From NCBI RefSeq assembly GCF_000503055.1, contig NZ_AYVY01000009.1, positions 137,141-186,299 on the forward strand: 49,159 bases of DNA, in the 5' to 3' direction. Below the pieces are notes generated by a model. The model ran no database searches. It was not told the origin of the DNA and saw only the letters and a program-made list of their open reading frames with translations. The translations under genes and the position numbers were made by a program. Position 1 is the first letter of the stretch, and each line of letters opens with the position of its first letter. This stretch comes from Mesorhizobium sp. LSHC420B00. GTDB taxonomy: Bacteria; Pseudomonadota; Alphaproteobacteria; Rhizobiales; Rhizobiaceae. Shown here piece after piece: positions 41,714-49,159 of this stretch.

Positions 41714-41906
41714 GAGGCTCGCGACCCTCCACCTTGAAACTGCGAGATACGGCGACGTATTTCGCGCAGCAAGGCTCGCGCAGCTGAGGCGGGAAATGGT
41801 GAGGCATATCCAGCGCACAGACGCCTCGGCTCAAAAAGTCGAGCAAGCGCTGGCTAGGTTGGCCGAAGCAAACGCACCCATGGACCGGCTCGCGCGGCAT
41901 CAGTAG
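41712..41906 (+). CDS. Small helical ORF, hypothetical
   Basis: 64 codons, MRLATLHLETARYGDVFRAA to MDRLARHQ, mostly helix. Its ATG shares the bases CATG with the divergent ORF starting at 41713, so their start codons overlap. No clear ribosome-binding site. May be spurious; one of the two divergent ORFs could be a shadow. Confidence 0.3.
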   Translation: MRLATLHLETARYGDVFRAARLAQLRREMVRHIQRTDASAQKVEQALARLAEANAPMDRLARHQ

Positions 41907-42120
41907 GGCCACGCTCATGTCCGCCTCCGCATCGGCACGATGTTGAGACGGCCGCGCACATAACTGATTTGCTCGAGACCTGATCGACATGGTTGGCACC
42001 GATCGTGCATCGCTGCTGCAAGAAGCCAGGATTCTGAAGGCGCATGGAGGTCTTACTTCCTGACCGAGTCCTGGCAGCCGAATGGTATTGGAACATTCGG
42101 GGGGGAAGCAGCAAAACGGG

Positions 42121-42168
42121 CTCTCGCTACCATAAACGTAATTTAGACCCGCCCCTTGGCGGGTTTTT
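42121..42168 (+). terminator. tRNA 3'-end-like remnant followed by an intrinsic terminator
   Basis: CTCTCGCTACCA (42121-42132) resembles the tRNA-Met end CTCTCCCGCTACCA with a 2-nt gap. After 14 nt comes ACCCGCC-cctt-GGCGGGT (42147-42164) with TTTTT, a good terminator. Together they look like the original 3' end and terminator of a tRNA gene. The region 41907-42270 holds nothing else supported. Confidence 0.5.
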
Positions 42169-42270
42169 CATTTCCGTCGCCGAGCTGGGTGCGCGCGGTT
42201 TCGCGGCTGACGCCGAGTGCAATTGCCACCGCAGCATCCTCCCGTTGACCAACCGGATGGACGCGCCGAG

Positions 42271-42564
42271 ATGATGTCCTTCATTCCACGCTTCGCTGGT
42301 CGGAGAAAACCCGAACGGGCACGAGGCGTGCTATTCGCTGTGGCGGTGAGCTGACAACGTCGCTGTCGGCCACGGCGGAGCAGGTTTCCTCGGTGGATCT
42401 CGAACTGGTTCTTTGTGTCGATGTATCGTCTTCAACGAGCGAGACGGAACAACGGCTGCAGCGGGAGGGATATGTCAACGCACTGCTCGATGCCGAAGTG
42501 TTGCAGTCCATTAGAATCCGGCCGGCGTGGTAATGCCCATATCGGTCTCCTTCGACCAATATGA
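42271..42564 (+). pseudogene. Decayed N-terminal fragment of a DUF1194 protein
   Basis: Frame 1 from ATG 42271 gives a signal-peptide-like start (MMSFIPRFAGRR ... GVLFAVAVS) and stops. One base of shift opens frame 2 at 42351: LTTSLSATAEQ, then VDLELVLCVDVSSSTSETEQ and RLQREGYVNALLDAEVLQSI, which is the N-terminus of DUF1194 (VWA-like) proteins with the VDVS metal-site motif. A second shift near 42513 continues as SGRRGNAHIG before a stop. The remaining about 150 residues of the family are absent. At least two frameshifts and a 3' truncation mark it as dead; the frames are my reading, without alignment. Confidence 0.7.
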
Positions 42565-42772
42565 ATCATAAGCCGTCCATCAAAGGAATCCTGAATCCCT
42601 TAATTCGCGACTGACTTTAGCCCGGTGGCGGGGCAGCCACAGGGTGGACATTTCAGCCCACATGGAAAATGATCATGTTGCCATGCACAACACTGCAGTG
42701 CTCTGATCTCGACGAGAAGCGTGAGCGTAGAAGCGGATCAACCGACCTCCGGTCCAGCGAGCGAGGACGCAA
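42565..42772. other. Upstream region of the RND efflux operon
   Basis: 208 nt. Contains the perfect 10-bp palindrome CACTGCAGTG (42691-42700), a possible operator. No adjacent regulator gene (TetR or LysR) is present, which is unusual for such operons. Confidence 0.4.
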
Positions 42773-43987
42773 ATGGACACCCCAGAGAATGGGCAATTGC
42801 ATCGCGACGCGGGCGGGCGACCCCGTCGATCGGCCGGCTGGCTTGCCCGCGCCGCCATGTCGACGGCATTCCTGCTCGGCATGGCTTTCAGCAGCACTGC
42901 GTTTGCGCAGGACCAGCAGCTTCCCGTGGTGACGGCGGCCAAGCCGGTGGTCCGTGAAATCGTCGAGGACGACGAGTTCGTCGGGCGCTTCGAAGCCGTC
43001 GACCAGGTCGCCATCCGTTCGCGCGTCAGCGGCTATCTGGACAAGGTCAGCTTCCAGGACGGCGCACTGGTCAACAAGGGCGACCTGCTCTTCACCATCG
43101 ACCAGCGTCCGTACCAGGCGGCTTATGATGCCGCCAAATCGCAAGTGGACGTCGCCAAGAGTCTGCTCGAATTCTCCAAGATGCAGCTGGATCGCGCCGA
43201 CGAACTCGCCAAGACCGGCAATATCTCAACCGCGACGGTCGACGACCGCCGGCGGGAATACCTTTCGGCGCAGGCGCAGATGCAGGGCGCGACGGCTGCG
43301 CTGACGACGGCCAGCCTGAACATGGAATTCACCGAGATCAAGGCGCCCTTGTCCGGCCGCATCGACCGCCGGCTGGTGTCGGTCGGCAACCTCGTGCAGC
43401 CGGATTCCACCTTGCTGACGACCATCGTTACGCGCGATCCGATCGACTTCTATTTCGACGTCGATGAGCGCCTGTATTTCAGCTACGCCCGCGACGCGAA
43501 GGAGCGTGGCGGCAGCATGCAGGAAGGCGCCGGCGGGCTCGAGGTGGTGGTTCGCGTTGCCGACCGCGCGGAGGCGGTACTCAAAGGCAAGCTCGATTTT
43601 GCCGAGAACCGGATCGACAACGCGACCGGCACCATGCGGGTGCGTGCAAGTTTTCCCAACGCCGACGGCATTCTCCAGCCAGGCATGTTTGGGCGCATCA
43701 ACGTGCCGGGGTCGCTGCCGCATAGCGGCGTGCTGGTGCCCGACAAGGCGATCGGCGCCGATCAGGATCGCCGCATCGTGTTCCTGGTGGATGAGGCCGG
43801 GATGGTGTCGGCCAAGCCTGTGCGCACCGGCCCGCTTCTCGACGGCTACCGGGTGATCCGCGCGGGCCTGACCGGCGACGAGACGATCATCGTCAACGGG
43901 CTGATGCACGCCAGGCCCGGCACCAAGGTGAAGGTCGAGATGGTGACGTTGCCGCCCAAGGCCGAGACCGCCGAGTTGCAGCAATGA
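42773..43987 (+). CDS. RND efflux periplasmic adaptor (membrane fusion protein, MexE-like)
   Basis: 404 residues. A signal peptide ends at about residue 45 (AFA-QDQ). HlyD-like layout: beta-barrel entry VVREIVEDDEFVGRFEAVDQ, lipoyl half RVSGYLDKVSFQDGALVNKG, hairpin helices (AAYDAAKSQVDVAKSLLEFS), second lipoyl half (EIKAPLSGRIDRRLVSVGNL) and the C-terminal membrane-proximal domain. It links the inner-membrane pump to an outer-membrane channel. ATG 42773 follows GAGGA. The stop overlaps the ATG of the pump gene (4 nt). No outer-membrane factor gene follows. Confidence 0.93.
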   Translation: MDTPENGQLHRDAGGRPRRSAGWLARAAMSTAFLLGMAFSSTAFAQDQQLPVVTAAKPVVREIVEDDEFVGRFEAVDQVAIRSRVSGYLDKVSFQDGALVNKGDLLFTIDQRPYQAAYDAAKSQVDVAKSLLEFSKMQLDRADELAKTGNISTATVDDRRREYLSAQAQMQGATAALTTASLNMEFTEIKAPLSGRIDRRLVSVGNLVQPDSTLLTTIVTRDPIDFYFDVDERLYFSYARDAKERGGSMQEGAGGLEVVVRVADRAEAVLKGKLDFAENRIDNATGTMRVRASFPNADGILQPGMFGRINVPGSLPHSGVLVPDKAIGADQDRRIVFLVDEAGMVSAKPVRTGPLLDGYRVIRAGLTGDETIIVNGLMHARPGTKVKVEMVTLPPKAETAELQQ

Positions 43988-46900
43988 GGTTCGCACATTT
44001 CTTCGTCGACCGTCCGATCTTCGCATCGGTCGTTTCGATCGTCCTGCTGATCCTCGGCGGGATTGCTTATACCCAGCTCCCGGTCGCGCAATATCCCGAG
44101 ATCGCGCCGCCGACCATCGTCGTTCGCGCGCAGTATCCGGGCGCCGACGCCGAGACGGTCGCAGCGACGGTGGCAACGCCGATCGAGCAGGAGATCAACG
44201 GCGTCGAGGGCATGCTCTACATGTCGTCCTATTCATCGGGCGACGGGGCGATGGCGCTGACCATCACCTTCAAGCTGGGCACCGATCTCGACCAGGCGCA
44301 GGTGCTGGTGCAGAACCGCGTGTCGGTCGCCGAGCCGCGCCTGCCCGAAGAAGTCCGCCGCCTCGGCATCACCACCACCAAGACCTCGCCCGACCTGATG
44401 ATGGTCGTGCACATGCTGTCGCCCGACAATACCTACGACCAGCTCTACGTCTCGAACTACGCCCGCTCGCGGGTGCGCGACATACTGCTCAGACTCGACG
44501 GCGTCGGCGACCTCATCATCTTCGGCGAACGCGAATATTCGCTGCGCATCTGGCTCGATCCGGAAAAACTGTCCGCCCTGGGGATGACCTCGGGCGATGT
44601 GGTGCAGGCGCTGCGCGACCAGAACGTCCAGGTGTCGGGTGGCTCGATCGGCGCGCCGCCGACCAGCACCGGCACGGCGTTCCAGTACACGGTCACCACG
44701 CAAGGCCGCTTCAACGACGCACGCGACTTCCGATACGTGATCGTCAAATCGACCGACGACGGCCGTCTGATCTCGCTGCAGGACGTGGCGCGCATCGAGC
44801 TCGGCGCCAAGGATTACGTCACCAACTCCTATCTCAACGGCAAACCGGCCGTGGCGCTCGCCATCTTCCAGCGGCCGAGCACCAATGCGCTCGCCGCAGC
44901 CGCGGAGATCCAGGACAAGATGAAGGAGCTTTCCCGCGACTTCCCGAAGGGGTTGAGCTACGACATCGTCTACAATCCGACCGAGTTCGTCGCCGAGTCG
45001 ATCCAGGAGGTATACAAGACAATCCTCGAGGCGATGCTGCTGGTCATCATCGTCATCATCGTCTTCCTGCAATCGTGGCGCATGGCGATCGTGCCGATCG
45101 TGGCGATCCCCGTGTCGCTGATCGGCACGCTGGCGGTGCTTTACGCCGCCGGCTTCTCGCTCAATATGCTGACGCTGTTCGGCCTCGTTCTGGCGATTGG
45201 CATCGTCGTCGACGATGCGATCGTCGTGGTCGAGAACGTCGAGCGCAATATCGCCAGAGGGCTGGCGCCCAATCCGGCGTCGCACCTGACCATGGACGAA
45301 GTCGGAACGGCGGTCATCGCGATCTCGCTGGTGCTGATAGCCGTGTTCGTACCGACAGCCTTCATCCCCGGCATTTCTGGGCAGTTCTACCTGCAGTTTG
45401 CGATCACCATCGCGGTGTCGACGGCGATCTCGGCATTCAATTCGCTGACGCTTTCGCCGGCGCTGGCCGCACTGCTGTTCAAGCCGCATCACGCCGCGGC
45501 GGCGCCGCCGCGCTTTTTCTTGGCGCGGTTCGGACGGGCGCTCGCCGACGGCTTCAATCGCGGCTTCGACAGCGTCGCCCACTGGTATTCGAGCATCATC
45601 CGCGTGCTGGTCGGGTCGTGGATAACGATCGCCGCCATGCTGGCCGTTTTCGCGGCCCTCATCTTCGCCACGGTCTACATGGTGCAGGCGGTGCCGCGCG
45701 GTTTCATTCCGTCGCTCGACCAGGGCTATGCGATCGTCGTCGTCCAGTTGCCGGACGGCGCCTCGCTGTCGAGGACCGATGCGGTCATCCAGCAGGCGTC
45801 GCAGATCATCCAGAAAACGCCAGGCGTCGACTACGCAGTCGCCTTCGCCGGCTTCTCCGGCGCGACCTTCACCAACGCCAGCAACGCGGGCGTGATCTTC
45901 GCCAGGTTCAAGCCGTTTGACGAGCGACTGAAAGCCGGCCAGTCGGCGACCCAGGTCATCGGCAATCTGTTCGGCAGCCTGCAAAGCATCAAGGAAGCCT
46001 TCATTATCGCACTGCCGCCGCCGCCGATCCGCGGCGTCGGCAATGCCGGCGGCTTCAAGCTGCAGATCCAGGAGCGCAACAGCGCCGACATGCGGCAGAT
46101 CCTGGCGCTTGCCAACGAAATCGCCGGCATGGCCACCAAGACGCCGGGGCTGACGGGCGTGTTCACCACGTTCTCCGCGTCGAGCCCGCAATTCTTCCTG
46201 GCGATCGATCGCGACAAGGCGCGCATCCTGAACGTGCCGATCCCCAACATCTTCGAGACGCTGTCGATCAATTTGGGCACCGCCTACGTCAACGACTTCA
46301 ACGCTTTCGGGCGCGTCTACCAGGTGCGGGCGCAGGCCGACCAGGCGTTCCGCCTCGATCGCGCCGACATCTTGAAACTGAAGGTGCGCTCGGCGACCGG
46401 CGCGCTGGTTCCGCTCGGCACGTTGATCGAGATCCGCGACGTCACCGGCCCGGCGCTGGTCCAGCGCTACAACATGTACGTCTCGGTGCCGCTGCAGGGC
46501 AACGCCGCGCCCGGCGTTTCCACGGGCGACGCGCTGGCATTGATGGAAGGGATCACGGCAAAGACGCTGCCGGCCGGTACCTCCTATGAATGGACCGAGC
46601 TCGCCTATCAGGAGCGCAACACCGGCAATGCCGCTGTCTATATCTTCGGACTGTCGGTGCTGTTCGTGTTCCTGGCGCTGGCGGCGCAATATGAAAGCTG
46701 GGTGCTGCCGTTCGCCATTGTGCTGGTGGTGCCGCTCGGCGTGCTCGCGGCGTTGCTCGGCGTGTCTTTCCGAGGGCTGGACAACAACATCCTCGTGCAG
46801 ATCGGCCTCATCGTGCTGATAGGGCTTGCCGCCAAGAACGCGATCCTGATCGTCGAATTCGCGCGCCAGGCGCAGGAACGCGGCCTGTCGGCCGCCGAGG

Positions 46901-47187
46901 CTGCCGTCGAAGCCTGCCGGCTCAGGCTGCGGCCGATCCTGATGACCGCTTTCTCGTTCATCCTCGGCGTCGTGCCGCTGATGATCGCAACGGGCCCGGG
47001 CGCAGAAATGCGCCAGTCGCTGGGCACCGCGGTGTTCTCCGGCATGCTCGGCGTCACCTTCGTCGGCCTGTTCCTGACGCCGGTGTTCTACGTCACGCTC
47101 AGGTCGCTGTTTTCACGGCGCAAGCCCCGTGCCGAGGCCGAGCCTTCGGGGCCGGCAGAGGCGCCATCGGAGACGGCCGCCGAGTAG
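43984..47187 (+). CDS. RND multidrug efflux transporter (HAE-1, MexF/AcrB-like)
   Basis: 1067 residues, the full HAE-1 length, with twelve membrane helices. N-terminus FFVDRPIFASVVSIVLLILG is typical; the proton relay is in TM4 (GIVVDDAIVVVENVERN, Asp pair near 409-410) and TM10 (GLAAKNAILIVEFARQ, Lys near 950). Porter domains contain GVGDLIIFGEREYSLRIWLD and PKGLSYDIVYNPTEFV. It exports drugs and other lipophiles by proton antiport. Substrates cannot be deduced. Translationally coupled to the adaptor gene. Codon use matches the host, so it may be older than the flanking fragments. Confidence 0.95.
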   Translation: MRFAHFFVDRPIFASVVSIVLLILGGIAYTQLPVAQYPEIAPPTIVVRAQYPGADAETVAATVATPIEQEINGVEGMLYMSSYSSGDGAMALTITFKLGTDLDQAQVLVQNRVSVAEPRLPEEVRRLGITTTKTSPDLMMVVHMLSPDNTYDQLYVSNYARSRVRDILLRLDGVGDLIIFGEREYSLRIWLDPEKLSALGMTSGDVVQALRDQNVQVSGGSIGAPPTSTGTAFQYTVTTQGRFNDARDFRYVIVKSTDDGRLISLQDVARIELGAKDYVTNSYLNGKPAVALAIFQRPSTNALAAAAEIQDKMKELSRDFPKGLSYDIVYNPTEFVAESIQEVYKTILEAMLLVIIVIIVFLQSWRMAIVPIVAIPVSLIGTLAVLYAAGFSLNMLTLFGLVLAIGIVVDDAIVVVENVERNIARGLAPNPASHLTMDEVGTAVIAISLVLIAVFVPTAFIPGISGQFYLQFAITIAVSTAISAFNSLTLSPALAALLFKPHHAAAAPPRFFLARFGRALADGFNRGFDSVAHWYSSIIRVLVGSWITIAAMLAVFAALIFATVYMVQAVPRGFIPSLDQGYAIVVVQLPDGASLSRTDAVIQQASQIIQKTPGVDYAVAFAGFSGATFTNASNAGVIFARFKPFDERLKAGQSATQVIGNLFGSLQSIKEAFIIALPPPPIRGVGNAGGFKLQIQERNSADMRQILALANEIAGMATKTPGLTGVFTTFSASSPQFFLAIDRDKARILNVPIPNIFETLSINLGTAYVNDFNAFGRVYQVRAQADQAFRLDRADILKLKVRSATGALVPLGTLIEIRDVTGPALVQRYNMYVSVPLQGNAAPGVSTGDALALMEGITAKTLPAGTSYEWTELAYQERNTGNAAVYIFGLSVLFVFLALAAQYESWVLPFAIVLVVPLGVLAALLGVSFRGLDNNILVQIGLIVLIGLAAKNAILIVEFARQAQERGLSAAEAAVEACRLRLRPILMTAFSFILGVVPLMIATGPGAEMRQSLGTAVFSGMLGVTFVGLFLTPVFYVTLRSLFSRRKPRAEAEPSGPAEAPSETAAE

Positions 47188-47330
47188 GGTTACGAATTCG
47201 CCGCGTCGGGCGCGGCTTATCACTCCAGAAAATCGGCGGCGCGGTAACGGCCACGATCTGCGCGACAACCGCGACCTCCGGAGTCCTCGCTTGCGATGTC
47301 TGCTTTCAGGACGCGGCGAAGCTGATCTCT

Positions 47331-47489
47331 ATGACCGAAATCAGGCGCGAAGCTGCCTTTCAACACCGGACCAAAGCGCTGGATTTTGATTCGTTTAAGA
47401 TATCTGGCACGACCGAAGAGATTAGACTGCTGACCCCCGAATTTAATTCCCAGCAGACGGCTCTACTCAACCGCAGCAACGAAGCCTGA
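47331..47489 (+). CDS. Short ORF after the RND operon, hypothetical
   Basis: 52 codons starting MTEIRREAAFQHRTKALDFD and ending ALLNRSNEA. The same frame is open upstream without an ATG and reads SGVLACDVCFQDAAKLIS, so it may be the C-terminal end of a lost gene. It sits between the pump gene and the second attachment-like repeat, a place where fragments are expected. Function unknown. Confidence 0.35.
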   Translation: MTEIRREAAFQHRTKALDFDSFKISGTTEEIRLLTPEFNSQQTALLNRSNEA

Positions 47490-47526
47490 ACTGGTAAATT
47501 ATAGGGTCTGGGGAAAGGCGGTAGCG

Positions 47527-47551
47527 CTCTCCCGCTACCATCGCTCCCCCC
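47527..47551. repeat. Attachment-site repeat, copy 2
   Basis: Identical 25-bp copy of 38301-38325, CTCTCCCGCTACCA then TCGCTCCCCCC. The bases before it (ggcggtagcg) do not continue the tRNA sequence. Direct orientation with copy 1, 9.2 kb apart, fits an att duplication. Confidence 0.75.
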
Positions 47552-48207
47552 GAACGGAGACGAGGTGGCCAAGGCCTTGGTCGACCATGTTTGACAGGTA
47601 TCCATCAATCAGGATCGATGGCTGCTCGCCTGCCTTCGGCGGGTAGACTGTCACGGTCGACACGACGTCGCGGACGATCTTCTTGGCTTCTTCAGAGACG
47701 AAGCCATTCTCTCCGATCGCGGCGGCGAGCGCTTCCAGATCGCGGATGTAGCGGGCGACAAGCGCCGGCTTCAGCGTCACGACCTTCGGCGGCTGCGGCA
47801 GCACGGCGAGCTCGGCCTCGAGGTGCTGGCGCTCCTCGCGTAGCACTGGCAAGCGCTGCTCGGCTTCGGCTTCCGAAATCATGCCTTTGACATAGGCGTT
47901 CAGCACGCGGTCGTATTCGCGCCTGGCGGCGTCGAGCCGCTGGGCGGCCTTTTCGCGAGGCGCCCTGCCCCGAATAGAGCTTTTGATGCTCGTCATTGTA
48001 GGCGGCGACATAGTGGTCGATCAGCGCCTTGTCGTTCAACCTGGCGCGCAACCCGTCGATGACCGTCGCTTCGATATGATCGAGCGCATAGGGCCTGACA
48101 TTGGTGCATGAGCGCGATTCCTTGGCGCGCGTGCACATGATGCGCGTCAGGCGACCCATCCTGTCCTTGACCGACATGCCCGACCCGCAGGCGCCGCAGC
48201 GCAGCGG
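47541..48207 (-). pseudogene. Truncated, frameshifted serine recombinase (C-terminal part)
   Basis: The sequence parallels 38315-38960 closely: zinc ribbon LRCGACGSGMSVKDRMGRLT, RARLNDKALIDHYVAAYNDE, then a shift, then AAQRLDAARREYDRVLNAYV to SILIDGYLSNMVDQGL. The break is a 2-nt loss in a GCGCG run near 47955-47960 (cgcgag here, cgcgcgag in the intact copy at about 38730). The catalytic domain is missing: similarity ends near 48205. Its 3' end reaches the second attachment repeat as the intact gene does. Remains of an older insertion. Confidence 0.88.
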
Positions 48208-48310
48208 GGTGTGCCAGCGCAAGTGCCTCACGTCGGCGATTTCCTGCCTCGATTCTCCTCTGAGGAAATGCTAAATTAGTCATTGCTTGGGCAAAGAGAG
48301 GGAGGTCTTT

Positions 48311-48778
48311 ATGCGTGCATTTGCAATTTTTCTGTTAGGCGGCGCTTTGACTAGTTTTGTGTGTGCGTCCGCATGGGCCGGCAAGCTGCCGAAGGACGCG
48401 GTCGAATTAACCGCAGCCGAGGTCAAGGCGATATATTCAGGCAAGACCGGTATTTATGACGTCTCTAGCATTTACTATGCATCTGACGGCACAACCAAGG
48501 GAATCTTTGGCAAACCTAAGGTAACGGCAACTTTTAAGGGCACTTGGAGCGTAAGTGGTAATGAGATGTGCGCCAAGAATAAGCCAAAGGGTGATCCAAA
48601 AATCTACAGGGACTGCAACAAATTTTGGCGTTCTGGAAAAAGGATATATGACCTTTGGTCTGTCCACTATGATGGATCAAAGCCGGATCTAAAGAGCGGG
48701 TATGTTACCACTACCGTTAAGAAGCTTAAGGACGGAGATTTAGTGGCGAAAAAATACGCTGCTGCAGGCGGGGAGTGA
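48311..48778 (+). CDS. Secreted protein, DUF995-like
   Basis: 155 residues. The signal peptide is clear (FAIFLLGGALTSFVCASAWA-GK). The mature part is about 130 residues with LPKDAVELTAAEVKAIYSGK, YYASDGTTKGIFGKPKVTA, GTWSVSGNEMCAKNK, YRDCNKFWRSGKRIYDLWSV and two Cys likely forming a disulfide. This resembles DUF995 proteins of rhizobia, which have an MlaA-unrelated lipocalin-like feel and unknown function. ATG 48311 has GGAGG upstream. AT-richer than the core, in keeping with its place at the edge of the integration zone. Confidence 0.72.
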   Translation: MRAFAIFLLGGALTSFVCASAWAGKLPKDAVELTAAEVKAIYSGKTGIYDVSSIYYASDGTTKGIFGKPKVTATFKGTWSVSGNEMCAKNKPKGDPKIYRDCNKFWRSGKRIYDLWSVHYDGSKPDLKSGYVTTTVKKLKDGDLVAKKYAAAGGE

Positions 48779-48801
48779 CAAAAGCGACAGGAACACGCAA
48801 G

Positions 48802-48833
48802 GAAAAAGCCCGCCACCGTGAGGCGGCGGGCTT
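48802..48833 (-). terminator. Terminator between the DUF995-like gene and the last minus-strand ORF
   Basis: AAGCCCGCC...GGCGGGCTT (48806-48814 and 48825-48833), 9-bp stem. On the minus strand it ends GGGCTTTTTCC, so it best serves the gene at 48857-49075; it also separates the convergent DUF995-like gene. Confidence 0.7.
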
Positions 48834-48856
48834 AGCAGTTCCGTCTGGGTGCCGGT

Positions 48857-49075
48857 TCAGTGGCGCCCAGTGGGCCCTTCAAGGAACTCCATGAAGTTTT
48901 CCACCGCTCTGTCCGCTGGCGTTGACCGGGAGTTGCAAGCACTGAGAATGGCGGCGGCGATTTTCAGCATATCGGTGCGACTTCCAACAATCTTTGACAC
49001 CACGGCATTTTCTGTGCCGCCGTCATAAGTCGAGCGCTGCAGGACATGCAGCGTCAGCCTGAGATTGTGGCCCAT
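48857..49075 (-). CDS. Small ORF, hypothetical
   Basis: 72 codons, MGHNLRLTLHVLQRSTYDGG to FMEFLEGPTGRH. Composition is protein-like and a terminator follows its stop, but no ribosome-binding site is visible; an internal ATG at 48968-48970 (MLKIAAAILSACNS) could start a 37-residue form. I do not recognise it. The last 84 nt of the window (49076-49159) show no supported feature. Confidence 0.45.
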   Translation of the reverse strand: MGHNLRLTLHVLQRSTYDGGTENAVVSKIVGSRTDMLKIAAAILSACNSRSTPADRAVENFMEFLEGPTGRH

Positions 49076-49159
49076 AAATTGGAGTGGGCCTGACGTTGCC
49101 CCCAGTTTCTATCCAGTTTTGAGTTCGTTTCCGGCGTGGGTTGTGCCCTGCTGGGCGGG

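Noticed and set aside
44233..46689. 818-codon minus-strand ORF over the RND pump gene
   Set aside because: Low-complexity Arg/Asp/His-rich translation, antisense to a full-length HAE-1 gene.

Overview
The window looks like chromosome of a Rhizobiales bacterium, most probably Mesorhizobium or a close relative. Reasons: GC-rich coding with a strong C/G third-position bias; a fused TrpE-TrpG anthranilate synthase behind a WWW leader peptide; the alphaproteobacterial cell-cycle set CtrA, ChpT and SciP with GANTC sites; EipA/DUF1134; and two families of palindromic intergenic repeats. The genus is inferred from gene content and style; no database search was possible.

Layout. 1-5770: accessory metabolism (partial cysteine hydrolase with a divergent GlxA-type regulator, acetyltransferase, DUF4126 membrane protein coupled to a flavin disulfide oxidoreductase, aspartoacylase-like hydrolase, ICL/PEP-mutase-like enzyme). 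5884-8279: trpL-trpE(G) attenuation unit. 8312-14307: CDF metal transporter, orphan VapB antitoxin, exported proteins, SDR, monooxygenase, AbrB-family membrane protein and NTF2-like protein, separated by large palindromic repeats. 14526-16575: leuA behind a probable leucine leader peptide. 16719-28520: a TPR membrane protein, hydrolases, GST, GNAT, SDR, HugZ-like and ArsR genes, an L,D-transpeptidase and a SpoU methyltransferase. 28658-35576: envelope and cell-cycle block (coiled-coil membrane protein, EipA, ChpT, a single-domain response regulator, CtrA, FliJ-like protein, HxlR regulator with quinone oxidoreductase, SciP). 35837-38001: mnmA and a Gfo/Idh/MocA oxidoreductase. 38238-48207: an integration zone starting in an elongator tRNA-Met.

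The integration zone holds a large serine recombinase whose 3' end is antisense to the 3' half of the tRNA, several small orphan ORFs, a decayed DUF1194 gene, an RND efflux operon, and then a second copy of the 25-bp attachment-like repeat followed by the frameshifted, truncated remains of a second recombinase. This reads as repeated integration at the same tRNA. A secreted DUF995-like protein and a small ORF follow.

Most notable signals. (1) Leader ORFs upstream of trpE(G), leuA and possibly an NTF2-like gene start exactly 7 nt after a plausible -10 box, the geometry expected of leaderless attenuator peptides. (2) The serine recombinase/tRNA-Met overlap and accretion. (3) A perfect CtrA box (TTAA-N7-TTAA) in front of an uncharacterised membrane protein, with near-consensus boxes at ctrA and sciP and a GANTC cluster at ctrA. 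(4) A 5 x 17-bp array of small palindromes between convergent genes.
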